This document shows, piece by piece, positions 54,289 to 64,000 of a stretch of 64,000 bases of DNA. The stretch's first letter is position 1. Every line of letters starts with the position of its first letter. The notes under the pieces were generated by a model. The model saw only the letters and a list, made by a program, of their open reading frames with translations, was not told where the DNA came from and did no database searches. The stretch lies in contig CANNZV010000509.1 of assembly GCA_947561585.1 (NCBI GenBank), positions 186,001-250,000 on the forward strand. Direction: 5' to 3'. The translations under genes and the position numbers were made by a program. This stretch comes from Caprella mutica. Its lineage: Eukaryota > Arthropoda > Malacostraca > Amphipoda > Caprellidae.

Positions 54289-55044
54289 ATCTATGGAAAG
54301 ACATTAACCCTTCATACATTAACTTTATTTGAGCGTGAAAAATTAAAAATTTTAATGATACTCTTGTAATAAATTCACTATTGTGTTTAATTTATTAATT
54401 AAAACATGTGCTCTAATATATGAAAAAGTACACTTGTCGCTCATTTGCGAGAACACTGTCATAACTCCAAAAAAGCTATTTATCAGGAGAGGCATTTTAG
54501 TACATGTAATTTATGTACATTTAATGGTATAAGTTGAGACTATGATGAAAGTTTCAACAAAATAATCAGTATTTCAAGATTTATACGTCTATATGGATAA
54601 CTCGAAAAAACCTGCTTTTGTTTTTATGCCATTCTTGCAAATAAGCGATGTGTTTAACCGGTCGCTTAAAGAAAAATCTAACGAAAAACCTCACCAAATA
54701 CAACATTTGAAAGAGGACATATATGTCACCGTATGGCATAAATGGTTATTTAATATGGAGTCACTCAGTCATTCACTGATATATGAGTGTATGAATTATG
54801 AATGAGAATGTATGAATTCTGTATGAGTGTTCTTAGATATTAATACAATATTCATAAAAAGGTTATAATTATAGACACGTCAATGCACTAAAGTTTTTTC
54901 TAATAACATAGAAAATGATTGGTGATGAAATACATCAGATATGCGTATTATAATGAAATCAACAGTCTTTACATACCTATATCGTAAAATATTATATTGT
55001 ATTTTTTAAACTGAGTTTTCTGAAATTATTAGGACCATCTTCAA
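54289..55044. other. Unique AT-rich sequence with a 70-codon frame
   Basis: A plus ATG frame at 54593-54805 (MDNSKKPAFVFMPFLQISD...) has no recognised domain and no supporting signals, so it may be chance. Otherwise nothing. Confidence 0.3.
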
Positions 55045-55428
55045 ACACATATTATTAGGTATATTGGATAAATAAAACTTAATATATTATTAGGTATATT
55101 GGGTACACTAACCTAACATATCATTAGGTATACATAACACAGAAACCTAATATATTATTAGGTATACATGGTGCACTAACCTAACATATTATTAGGTATA
55201 AATTTATAATATATAAACCTACCATATTATTAGGTATTCAGGTACACAAACCTACCATATTATTAGGTATACAGGGTACACTAACCTATTATATTATTAG
55301 GTATACAAGATACACAAACCTACCATATTACTAGGTATACAAGATACACAAACCTACCATATTACTAGGTATACAAGATACACAAACCTACCATATTATT
55401 AACTATTTAGGGACACAAACCTAATTAT
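55045..55428 (+). repeat. About 33-bp minisatellite with ACCTA/TAGGT dyads
   Basis: Ten to eleven units with AACCTACCATATTATTAGGT and ATACAAGATACAC. ACCTA and TAGGT in each unit are complementary. First units are diverged, the last three nearly identical. Confidence 0.92.
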
Positions 55429-55892
55429 CTGCAGTGCGTGTTTTTCTGCATCAAAATACCTGCCTGTTGATGATAATGAATATTAAAGCAGAATTCACCA
55501 ATTTACATTTTGATGCATCGCATTAACCATAGCGCTAAACTGCCGTATCAATATACAGGTCAACGGTTTACAGTCACGCTAAAAGAAGCGTGTTACATGA
55601 ACCATATATAAAGGTCAAAAGCTATGACGTAATGCACTAGTTACAGTTATGAGAACTGCTTCTGTCTGTCTGTCTGTCACACTAACCTAGTAACACTGTA
55701 ACACGCTTGGCAAGTTGGTAGTGTGGGTAAGAAATTATTCTGCTATCAGTTCAGTAACATGGTTTCAATAAAAAAAAAGATTAAATTAAAGGGATAATGA
55801 TTATTTCATAAATTTATTATTAGTATACATAAAAGAGTTGATAGATGTCGTCATTTTTGACGGCATGCAAACACTAGTACCATCATTCGTAG
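55429..55892. other. Unique sequence with a short CTGT microsatellite
   Basis: CTGTCTGTCTGTCTGT at about 55662-55677. No gene recognised. Confidence 0.45.
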
Positions 55893-56180
55893 GTGACCGA
55901 TCCTTTCGCCGAAAACAACTTCGCCGAACGGCATTTTCACCGAAAATTTAGAAAACACTATACGTTATAAATATGAAGAGGTATAGTCCACCTAGGGTTA
56001 GGTTAGCGGTCCAGTTGAGGGGGGTTGGGGCCAGGTTTGATGGTGACAAAATGTATACTTTACTGTTTTTTAATGTAAAATAAGTATAGCTTATTAAGGT
56101 AAATAATTGTCATATTTTTGGCGTAAGTGTCATTCGGCGAAAGGGTCTTCGGGAAAAGTATTTTCCGCGCGAACACCTAG
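55893..56180. mobile_element. Family J inverted-repeat element (TTTCGCCGAA)
   Basis: CCTTTCGCCGAA at 55902-55913 is inverted at 56133-56144 (TTCGGCGAAAGG), and further CGCCGAACGGC and CTTCGGGAAAAG words lie in each flank. The interior is unique with a G-rich patch (GAGGGGGGTTGGGGCC). TTCGGCGAAA-type repeats occur in many animal genomes; a specific family is not assigned. Confidence 0.6.
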
Positions 56181-56234
56181 AACCCCATTATGAGTTGTGT
56201 CTAGTTTCTCGGAGACACAGTGAGTCTGATGTCT

Positions 56235-57520
56235 TCGAGAGAAAATGTCTCCAACTACAATGTCTCCAACTACAATGTCTCCAACTACAATGTCTCCGAC
56301 TACAATGTATCCGAAAGAAAATGTCTCCTACTACAATGTCTCCGACTACAATGTCTCCGAAAGAAAATATCTCCGACTACAATGTCTCCGACTACAATGT
56401 CTCCAACTACAATGACTCCAACTACAATGTCTCCAACTACAATGTCTCCAACTACAATGTCTCCGAAAGAAAATGTCTCCTACTACAATGTCTCCGACTA
56501 CAATGTCTCCAACTACAATGTCTCCAACTACAATGTCTCCAACTACAATGTCTCCAACTACAATGTCTCCGACTACAATGTCTCCGAAAGAAAATATCTC
56601 CGACTACAATGTCTCCAACTACAATGACTCCAACTACAATGTCTCCAACTACAATGTCTCCGACTACAATGTCTCCGAAAGAAAATGTCTCCTACTACAA
56701 TGTCTCCGACTACAATGTCTCCGACTACAATGTCTCCGACTACAATGTCTCCGACTACAATGTCTCCGACTACAATGTCTCCGAAAGAAAATATCTCCGA
56801 CTACAATGTCTCCGATTACAATATCTCCAACTACAATGTCTCCAACTACCAATATCTCCGACTACAATGTCTCCAACTACAATGTCTCCAACTACAATGT
56901 CTCCAACTACAATGTCTCCAACTACAATGTCTCCGACTACAATATCTCCGAAAGAAAATGTCTCCTACTACAATGTCTCCGACTACAATGTCTCCGACTA
57001 CAATGTCTCTGACTACAATGTCTCCGACTACAATGTCTCCGAAAGAAATATCTCCGACTACAATGTCTCCGACTACAATGTCTCCAACTACAATGTCTCC
57101 AACTACAATGTCTCCGACTACAATGTCTCTAATTACAATGTCTCCAACTACAATGTCTCCAACTACAATGTCTCCGACTACAATATCTCCGACTACAATG
57201 TCTCCAACTACAATGTCTCCAACTACAATGTCTCCGACTACAATGTCTCCTACTACAATACCTCCTACTACAATGTCTCCGACTACAATGTCTCCTACTA
57301 CAATGTCTCCTAATAAAATGACTCCGACTACAATGTCTCCTGCTACAATGTCTCCGACTACAATGTCTTCAAAAATGTCTCCGACTACAATGTCTCCTAC
57401 TACAATTCCTCCGACTACAATGTCTCCAAAAATGTCTCCGACTACAATGTCTCCTACTACAATTTCTCCGACTAAAATGTCTCCGAAAATGTCTCCGACT
57501 ACAATGTCTCCGAAATGTCT
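56235..57520 (+). repeat. 15/16-bp minisatellite, MSPTT-type open frames
   Basis: About 80 units of ATGTCTCCGACTACA (or CCAACTACA, CCTACTACA), interrupted every 60-150 bp by a 16-bp unit ATGTCTCCGAAAGAAA. The 15-bp unit is open in all three plus frames (MSPTT, NVSDY, CLRLQ); the 16-bp units switch frame. Thus frames of 372 and 288 codons exist (56195-57313, 56685-57551). The second ends in pure MSPTT repeats and would be a Ser/Thr/Pro-rich mucin-like chain. Absence of a signal peptide and constant frame switching argue against a protein. Confidence 0.95.
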
Positions 57521-57792
57521 CTTAGAGAAAACACCAGCCTCACATTTCTAATATGCGTTGGCTTTGTTTGCTGATAATTCATCAAGAGATAATTTTGTGT
57601 TATTATGCTACTAATAAAGGATCTATTGATGATAATATCCTCCCGCCAAACATCAGAAAGGAGAAGATCTCCTAAGGATATTTTACATCCTATCTACCAA
57701 CCAATAAATTGAACAGCTTGGAGAATAACTGGAATAAATTGTTGTCATTTATGCCACTAGTTATATAGGGCAGTTTATTATATAGTATGGAT
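57521..57792. other. Unique spacer
   Basis: Nothing recognised. Confidence 0.4.
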
Positions 57793-58052
57793 AAAGAGCC
57801 GTACACACGTAGGGTTTTTTAAGTCTTTCCACCAGACTTTTTGCTAAGCTCCTCCTACTTTTTCCACGAGAATATAAGAAAAAAACTATATAATAATTAT
57901 TTATTTGAGTTGGTATCCATGATACCTGAAGGATACCAACTAAAATAAATAATTATTATATAGTAATAATTATATTCTGGTGGTAAAAGTAGGAGGAGCT
58001 TAGCAAAAAGTCTGGTGGAAAGACTTAAAAAACCCTACGTGTGTACGGCCCG
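57793..58052. mobile_element. Family K: new termini around a family A core
   Basis: The outer inverted repeat of about 80 bp is GCCGTACACACGTAGGGTTT, then AAGTCTTTCCACCAGACTTT, GCTAAGCTCCTCCTACTTTT and its near-perfect inverse at the right. These termini are unlike family A. Inside lies ATATAAGAAAAAAACTATAT, AATAATTATTTATT, GGTATCCATGATACC and the inverse, i.e. the family A inner block and core. So the element is a composite or a relative that exchanged its ends. Confidence 0.88.
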
Positions 58053-58093
58053 TTACCCATGTAATAGGTATAGGTATTTTTATTGTTTGCTAT

Positions 58094-58322
58094 AGCAGAA
58101 CTCCACCATAATGAAATACTATATAGTGAATGTAGAGTCCTGAATAGGGAAGTAGCCTGTATACTTAACAAATTTTATTATCTTTAGTCTGCCTTAAAAT
58201 AGCCATCCGTTCTTAGAGAATTAATGGCAGACTAGATCAAATTTGTTCACTATAGAGGCTACTTCCTTACTCAGGACTGTATATTCACTATACAGGATTT
58301 CCATTATAAAGGAATTGTACCG
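58094..58322. mobile_element. Family B (pogo-like) element, complete
   Basis: CAGAACTCCACCATAATGAA, TATAGTGAATGTAGAGTCCT, TTTAGTCTGCC and the inverse order on the right (GGCAGACTAGATCAAATTTG, CTTACTCAGGACTG, CACTATACAGGATTTCCATT). About 229 bp, no coding capacity. Confidence 0.82.
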
Positions 58323-58349
58323 TTTAAAGAAGTCAGGAGATGCACAGAA

Positions 58350-58481
58350 TGGATTTTATGGCAGACTGTACATTAGATATGTACTTTAAAAAAATCATTA
58401 TACAGAGTACTACCTTACTCAGGACTCTACTAATCAGTATGTTTCACTATACAGGACTTCATTATAGAGGAGTGGTACTGT
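58350..58481. mobile_element. Family B right half
   Basis: TTTATGGCAGACTG ... CTTACTCAGGACTCTAC ... CACTATACAGGACTTCATTA, TAGAGGAGTGGTACTG, TA. It directly follows the complete copy. Confidence 0.78.
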
Positions 58482-58761
58482 AGTAAAAAATAGATATGAA
58501 AATTAGTATCATTAATAATTATTATCATGATTATAAACGAAGTAAGTATTTTTATTTGGATTATCGAGTATTCCATGACAATATACCATTCTATTTCGTA
58601 TTCTAATATTCTATAGGGTGATTAAATATTCTTCTTGTTGTTAATTGAAAAATACTGGCTAAAAAAACATAGGATATCACCCGTCTAAAAATCCTACAAG
58701 AGAATTAAAAAACTTATTTGGTTTTCAGTCTTCACCAGCAATGAAAAAAAACAGATATCAT
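58482..58761. other. AT-rich spacer
   Basis: Nothing recognised. Confidence 0.4.
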
Positions 58762-59405
58762 TATACCTCTATTAGGTATTAGGTATTTCATAGCACCTCT
58801 AAAAGGTATTAGGTATTTCATTACACCGCTATTAGGTATTAGGTATTTCATAGCACCTCTAAAAGGTATTAGGTATTTCATTACACCTTTATTAGGTATT
58901 AGGTATTTCATTACACCGCTATTAAGTATTAGGTATTTTATTACACCGCTATTAGGTATTTCATTACACCGCTATTAGGTATTTCATTACACCGCTATTA
59001 AGTATTAGGTATTTCATTACACCGATATTAGATATTTAATTACACCGCTATTAGGTATTTCTTACACCGCTATTAGGTATTAGGTATTTCCTTACACCTC
59101 TATCAGGTGTTAGGTATTTCCTTACACCTCTATCAGGTGTTAGGTATTTCATTACACCTCTATCAGGTGTTAGGTGTTTCCTTACACCTCTATCAGGTTT
59201 AGGTAATTCATTACACCTCTGTCAGGTGTTAGGTATTTCCTTACACCTCTATCAGGTGTTAGGTGTTTCCTTACACCTCTATCAGGTATAGATATTTCAT
59301 TACACCTCTGTCAGGTATTAGGTATTTCACAACACCTCTATTAGGTATTTCACAACACCTCTCTAAGGTATTTCCTTACACCTCTACCAGGTGTTAGGTA
59401 TTTCC
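58762..59405 (+). repeat. 22-30-bp minisatellite of variable unit length
   Basis: About 24 units of ATTAGGTATTTCATTACACC with GCT, or AGGTGTTAGGTATTTCCTTA with CACCTCTATC. An 8-bp ATTAGGTA word is present once or twice per unit, giving 22- and 30-bp forms. Variant types are ordered along the array (ACACCGC first, ACACCTCTATC later). Confidence 0.92.
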
Positions 59406-59763
59406 TAACCCACTAAATCTAGCCTGGTCACGGCAGAGCACGGAGGGTAGGCCACTCCATCACAGTCCCCAATGAAGAGCCCTAAAATGTTTTGAGAGCA
59501 AACTGAGACTTTGGCAAATAGAGTTTTAGGAAGAAGACATATAGAGCGCTACTTAGCATATAGGCCTATACGTCTCTGATGAATTATTTAGGCCTATTCT
59601 GGAGATTAGAGAGCCACCGAGAGATTCCATTTGACGGGGGCCAGGGAAAGGGTACAGGAAGAAGTGTAGAGGGAAATAGGTACGGGGAAATGTAATTGGA
59701 ATCAATTGATGTTAACAGGTATATTGGAAGAAAACGTTCAAATACCGATCTTTCCATTGAATA
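59406..59763. other. Unique sequence of mixed composition
   Basis: No open frame or element of note. Confidence 0.4.
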
Positions 59764-59987
59764 TAGTAGAGCTTCTCTGTAATTAAATCCTATATAGTGA
59801 ATGTAGTGTCCTGAGTAATGCAGTAGCCTCTATAGTGAACAAATTAGTCTACCATGAAATGTCTATCAGTTTTAGAAAACTGATGGCGATTTCATGGCAG
59901 ACTAAAGAAAATTTGTTTACTATACGGGGTATATCATTACCCTAACACTCACTATACAGGATTTCACTATAGAAGAGTTGTGCTGCA
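59764..59987. mobile_element. Family B (pogo-like) element, complete
   Basis: TAGTAGAGCTTCTCTGTAAT, TATAGTGAATGTAGTGTCCT, GAGTAATGCAGTAGCCTCTA and the inverse on the right, with a TTTTAGAAAACTGATGG centre. About 224 bp. Read inward from each end the sequence is of the CAGTA..CTCTATAATGAA type. Confidence 0.82.
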
Positions 59988-60124
59988 TCATCAACTATTT
60001 CCCCTGAGTGAATACTATGAATATGTAATTAATTAAATCAACTGCCTATGGATCAATTTATGAATTAGTGTTACCCAGAACATGCTCTAATGTGTTCATT
60101 GTGTACATCATAAGAGAAAAGCAC

Positions 60125-60329
60125 TAGGGTAAGTTACGAATTATTGGACAGTTCCACATCTTCAATCAAATAAGAAAAAAACTGTAATTATTATTCAATT
60201 TATATTTCAATTGGTATTCATGATACTTGCAGGTATTATGGATACTAATTAAAATAATAATAATGATTAAAAAAAATTCTTATATGTCAGAAGATGTGAA
60301 ACTGTCTAAAAAATCGTAATTTAACCTAA
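60125..60329. mobile_element. Family A element, full length
   Basis: TAGGGTAAGTTACGAATTAT ... AAAAATCGTAATTTAACCTA with core TTGGTATTCATGATACTTGC. The right outer arm is more diverged than the left. Confidence 0.88.
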
Positions 60330-60352
60330 ATACAAATTTCAGTCATTCACCT

Positions 60353-60532
60353 ACAAAGTACAATAAGTACAAGTACTTAGGGCTACAAAGTACAATAAGT
60401 ACAAGTACTTAGGGCTACATAGTACAATAAGTACAAGTACTTAGTGCTACAAGGTACCATAAGTACAAGTACTCTTGGCTACAATGTACCATAAGTACAA
60501 GTATTCTTGGTTACAAAGTACATAAGTAGCTA
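60353..60532 (+). repeat. 32-bp repeat
   Basis: Five to six units with CTACAAAGTACAATAAGTAC and AAGTACTTAGGG. The GTAC-rich unit folds on itself (AAGTACTT). Confidence 0.9.
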
Positions 60533-60689
60533 CACATGCAAAGTGTACTCATTAGTTTTGTTGTGAAAGTACATACATACATAGAGTGTGAGAGGCTGCC
60601 TAGAGTTATTAGGCAATATCACACAGGTATTTTTAGGCTGCCTTCACTAATTAAGTCTACACTTTTATTTGACATAATGGACGACAGGG

Positions 60690-61318
60690 GCTAGTCCTGA
60701 TACGCTCATGGTTGTACCCCTGATACGCTCATGGCTAGTCCTGATACGCTCATGGCTGTATCTCTAATACGCTCATGGCTGTATCCCTGATACGCTCATG
60801 GCTAATCCTGATACGCTGATGGCTGTATCCCTGATACGCTCATGGCTAGTCCTGATACGCTCATGGTTGTATCCCTGATACGCTCATGGCTAGTCCTGAT
60901 ACGCTCATGGTTGTATCCCTGATGCGCTCATGGATGTATCGGTGATCGCTAATGGCTGTATCAATGATACGCTCATGGATGTATCGGTGATTGCTATTGG
61001 CTGTATCCCTGATACGCTCATGGCTAGTCCTGATACGCTCATGGCTGTATTCTTGAAAAGCTCATGGCTAGTCCTGATACGCTCATGGCTTGTCCTGATA
61101 GGCACATGGTTGTATCCGTGATACGCTCATGGATGTATCGGTGATCGCTAATGGCTGTATCCCTGATACACTTATGGCTGTATCCATGATTGCTCGTGGC
61201 TGTATCCCTGATACGCTCATGGTTGTATCCGTGATACGCTCACGGCTGAAACCCTGATACCCTCATAGCTATATCCATGATACGCTCTTGGCCGTATCTG
61301 TGATACGAGACTGTATCT
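60690..61318 (+). repeat. 21/23-bp minisatellite
   Basis: About 28 units of TGATACGCTCATGGCT followed by AGTCC or GTATCCC. A longer type with GGATGTATCGGTGATCGCTA occurs twice with a 180-bp spacing. Small frames on both strands over it are repeat-derived. Confidence 0.93.
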
Positions 61319-61964
61319 TTGAAGCACTGACTAAAATATGAGAATTAAAGCCCCAGGCTGTAGCGTCAGGAATATTAATAATATAATGTAATGAAGGGAT
61401 AATATAAATAGGCAAGATATTAGAGAGGCTGATACTAATTAGCTGATGTCTCGCCGCTAACATTTATGTCATATCATTTATTTTAAGGAGACAATATTCA
61501 CAATTAAGTAGGATGTATAATTATTATATATGCTATTATATCAATTAACCAGAGGGACAATTTGACAAATGTATCTCATAGAGTTAGTAATGAAATGGAC
61601 TAATTTGACACGAGGCTTATTTAAGTTAATTAATTAATCAAGAATATATAATAAATATGACGGAAATAAATCTATAGCTTTAGATAGCATTAAAATTTGA
61701 TTGATTATCATTTTGAATTTTGAAGATAACAATCTTTAAATATCAATCTTTTAAAATTGTTATCTTCAAAATTTTAATTATCTATTAGAATTCTAAATAG
61801 TGTAGTTTTAATCTCATATTCTAATCCTTAAATTTCAATTATTACAATCTATAATCACTATAATGATTATAATTAAAAATTATGATTAAATAATTAAAAT
61901 TGTAAGGATACAATTTTAATAGTGATAATTATCCAATTATAACCATCACACTTTTAATGATTAA
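61319..61964. other. AT-rich spacer with a perfect foldback
   Basis: AATTTTGAAGATAACAAT at 61716-61733 is inverted perfectly at 61756-61773, with a 22-base AT-rich loop. Otherwise nothing is recognised. Confidence 0.6.
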
Positions 61965-62742
61965 TCACCACTCAAAAAAGCCTATAACCATCACACATTC
62001 GTCACATTCTTCTCTCAACATCACACATTCTTCTCTCAAACATCACACATTCTTCTCTCAAACATCACACATTCTTCACATTTTCTTTCCAAACATCACA
62101 CATTCGTCACAATTTCTTTCCAAACATCACACATTCTTCTCTCAACATCACACATTCGTCACATTCTTCTCTCAACATCACACATTCTTCACATTCTTCT
62201 CTCAACATCACACATTCGTCACATTCTTCTCTCAAACATCACACATTCTTCACATTCTTCTCTCAAACATCACACATTCTTCACATTCTTCTCTCAACAT
62301 CATACATTCGTCACATTCTTCTCTCAACATCACACATTCGTCACATTCTTCTCTCAACATCACACATTCGTCACATTCTTCTCTCAACATCACACATTCG
62401 TCACATTTTTCTTTCCAAACATCACACATTCTTCACATTCTTCTCTAAACATCACACATTCGTCACATTCTTCTCTCAAACATCACACATTCTTCACATT
62501 TTTCTCTCCAAACATCACACATTCGTCACATTCTTCTCTCAAACATCACACATTCGTCACATTCTTCTCTCAAACATCACACATTCTTCACATTTTTCTC
62601 TCCAAACATCACACATTCTTCACATTTTTCTCTCCAAACATCACACATTCTTCACATTCTTCTCTCAAACATCACACATTCTTCACATTTTTCTCTCCAA
62701 ACATCACACATTCTTCACATTTTTCTCTCCAAACATCACATC
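61965..62742 (+). repeat. About 30-bp minisatellite
   Basis: About 25 units of CATCACACATTCGTCACATT with CTTCTCTCAA, alternating with CATTCTTCACATTTTTCTCT and CCAAA types of 31-32 bp. The early part mixes short and long units; the 3' part favours the TTTTTCTCTCC type. The 163-codon plus frame is repeat-derived. Confidence 0.94.
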
Positions 62743-62833
62743 AGTCTAATCAGTTCAAACGGTGGCTCCATCTATGTTTCAAAACAAATACTCCCTCTCT
62801 GTTTAAATTTATCGTCATCGTTAGAGACTCATT

Positions 62834-62918
62834 AGCGATGTTAGAGACCGATATCACCGCGATATTAGAGAGACCGATATCACCGCGATATTAGAGACCG
62901 ATATCACCGCGATGTTAC
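62834..62918 (+). repeat. Three copies of a GAGACCGATATCACCGCGAT unit
   Basis: Unit of 24-28 bp, GAGACCGATATCACCGCGAT plus GTTA or ATTAGA. It contains GATATC and CCGCG and is CG-rich against its surroundings. Confidence 0.85.
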
Positions 62919-63130
62919 CTCAACATTGATAGTAATTGGCTAGGCGATGACACAACATAATGTTTATTGTCATTGACTTCGATGCGAACTTTGTTTGATA
63001 TCAATTCAATATATAGACTTGAATGGCAAATTGCTTGGCTAATTAATATGTATATTAATTGGTAGGTATATGATTTTCGAAGGGAATTTGTGATTGTATT
63101 TCGAAGGGATGATTTAAATATTGGGCCTAA
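62919..63130. other. Unique spacer
   Basis: Nothing recognised. Confidence 0.4.
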
Positions 63131-63385
63131 TTGACTAATTTCCAGTCAATGTCTTGACTAAAATCTAGTCAAAATCTTGACTAAATTCTAGTCAGAATCT
63201 AGACTAAAATCTAGTCAAAATCTAGACTAAAATCTAGTCAAAATTTAAACTAAAATCTAGTCAAAATCTTGACTTTCAATGTCGTGACTAAATACCAGTC
63301 AATGGTACTTGACTATATTCTAGTCAATGTCTAGACTGAATTCTAGTCAAAATCTTGACTAAAATCTAGTCAAAAATCTTGACTT
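63131..63385. repeat. Degenerate GACTAAAATCTAGTCAA repeat
   Basis: About eleven copies of a 23-bp unit with ACTAAAATCTAGTCAAAATC and TTG or TAG. GACTA and TAGTC words make it self-complementary. It is degenerate at both edges. Confidence 0.85.
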
Positions 63386-63849
63386 AATCTTATAACTAAT
63401 TATGTTCCTATCTTTAATTACCACCGCTAATTAGTGTAGAAATTAATCTCATAAATTAAATCCTTTCATTTTTTTTTCTTATTTCTAAAAATACATCCTC
63501 GGAATAAAATCATCTGAATGAAGGGGAAAATGAAGGAGAAAAATGAAGTTCATCTTATTAATTAACCCCCCCCCCCTTTCTCCGCCCCCTCCGTAACTTA
63601 ATCTTTTCGCATCTAAAAATCATCTGATCTCCTAATTGAACAATTAACCAACTGTAGCTAAACTATAGTTAATTATATTAATTAATTGAGTAGACTTATT
63701 GAGTGAATTACTAAATATGAAAAGAAACAATCTATTTATGTGTTCATATTTCTTGATTTTTCATTACTATTTATATTTTTTGGATTATTATCTAAGTGCT
63801 CATTGGTACTTTATTTTACTCTATTTTCATTATTTTTCATTCAATTTTA
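63386..63849. other. AT-rich spacer with a C run
   Basis: A C-rich run (about 63567-63594) in otherwise AT-rich sequence. The 61-codon frame at 63699-63884 is Phe/Tyr-rich and runs into the next array, so it is not credible. Confidence 0.45.
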
Positions 63850-64000
63850 AAGTATTATTCATTTTAAAGGATTATCCATTTTAAAGGATTATCCATTTTA
63901 AAGGATTATCCATTTTAAAGGATTATCCATTTTAAAGGATTATCCATTTTAAAGTATTATCCATTTTAAAGGATTATCCATTTTAAAGTATTATCCATTT
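63850..64000 (+). repeat. 17-bp minisatellite running off the window
   Basis: Eight to nine units of CCATTTTAAAGGATTAT continuing to the last base. The 3' limit is outside the window. Confidence 0.95.

Overview
This window looks like gene-poor nuclear DNA of an animal, probably an invertebrate. I cannot place it more closely. The signs are AT-rich sequence, dozens of different minisatellites, short terminal-inverted-repeat (TIR) DNA transposons flanked by TA or TTAA, non-autonomous Helitrons, GT/AG splice-type motifs, AATAAA signals, and no bacterial-style operons, rRNA or tRNA genes. No complete protein-coding gene, transposase or reverse transcriptase can be read. The very long open frames lie in tandem arrays whose unit has no stop on one strand, so I do not annotate them as genes.

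Roughly one third of the window is tandem arrays with units of 15 to 65 bp. Each array has essentially its own unit. The two exceptions are one 25-bp unit used at 810-2440 and again at 28283-30204, and a CCTGGGA-type palindromic unit used at 9385-10440 and 31680-31900. Several arrays show higher-order structure (11371-12222 as a 130-bp dimer, 33663-34832 partly as a 152-bp tetramer, 28283-30204 with markers at 200 and 375 bp). Several have self-complementary units (9385, 14308, 51738).

Between the arrays lies a dense population of one foldback element, called family A here. It has ends GGGTAAGTTACGAATTATCG, TA flanks and often a central GGTATCCATGATACC palindrome, with more than 30 copies or fragments. 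Some are nested, tandem or interrupted. Three Helitrons (23774, 25184, 38765) have TC...hairpin-CTAG ends, and two of them sit inside family A copies. One family A copy (44346-44752) carries an internal minisatellite. One element (57793-58052) has a family A core inside unrelated termini. Other families are pogo-like elements (B), a TTAA-flanked element (C), an element with a 9-bp duplication (D), a dispersed tRNA-unlike repeat (E), a repeat carrying nuclear-receptor-like sites (G) and a TTTCGCCGAA inverted-repeat element (J).

The most striking structure is at 46686-51314: a 4.6-kb segment bounded by inverted CCCAAGCAACCA...GGCCCCATGTGGG ends, sitting inside a 22-bp repeat array that resumes for about one unit on the far side. 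It contains E repeats, a family A copy, a foldback with two CRE palindromes, and candidate splice sites.

Possible exons are restricted to a few non-repetitive islands. The best is a minus-strand 3'-terminal exon at 20331-20514 (splice acceptor, GC motif, one strong membrane helix, stop, AATAAA) that resembles the C-terminus of a four-transmembrane, tetraspanin-like protein. A plus-strand terminal exon at 21993-22107 is the next best. All of these need transcript evidence.
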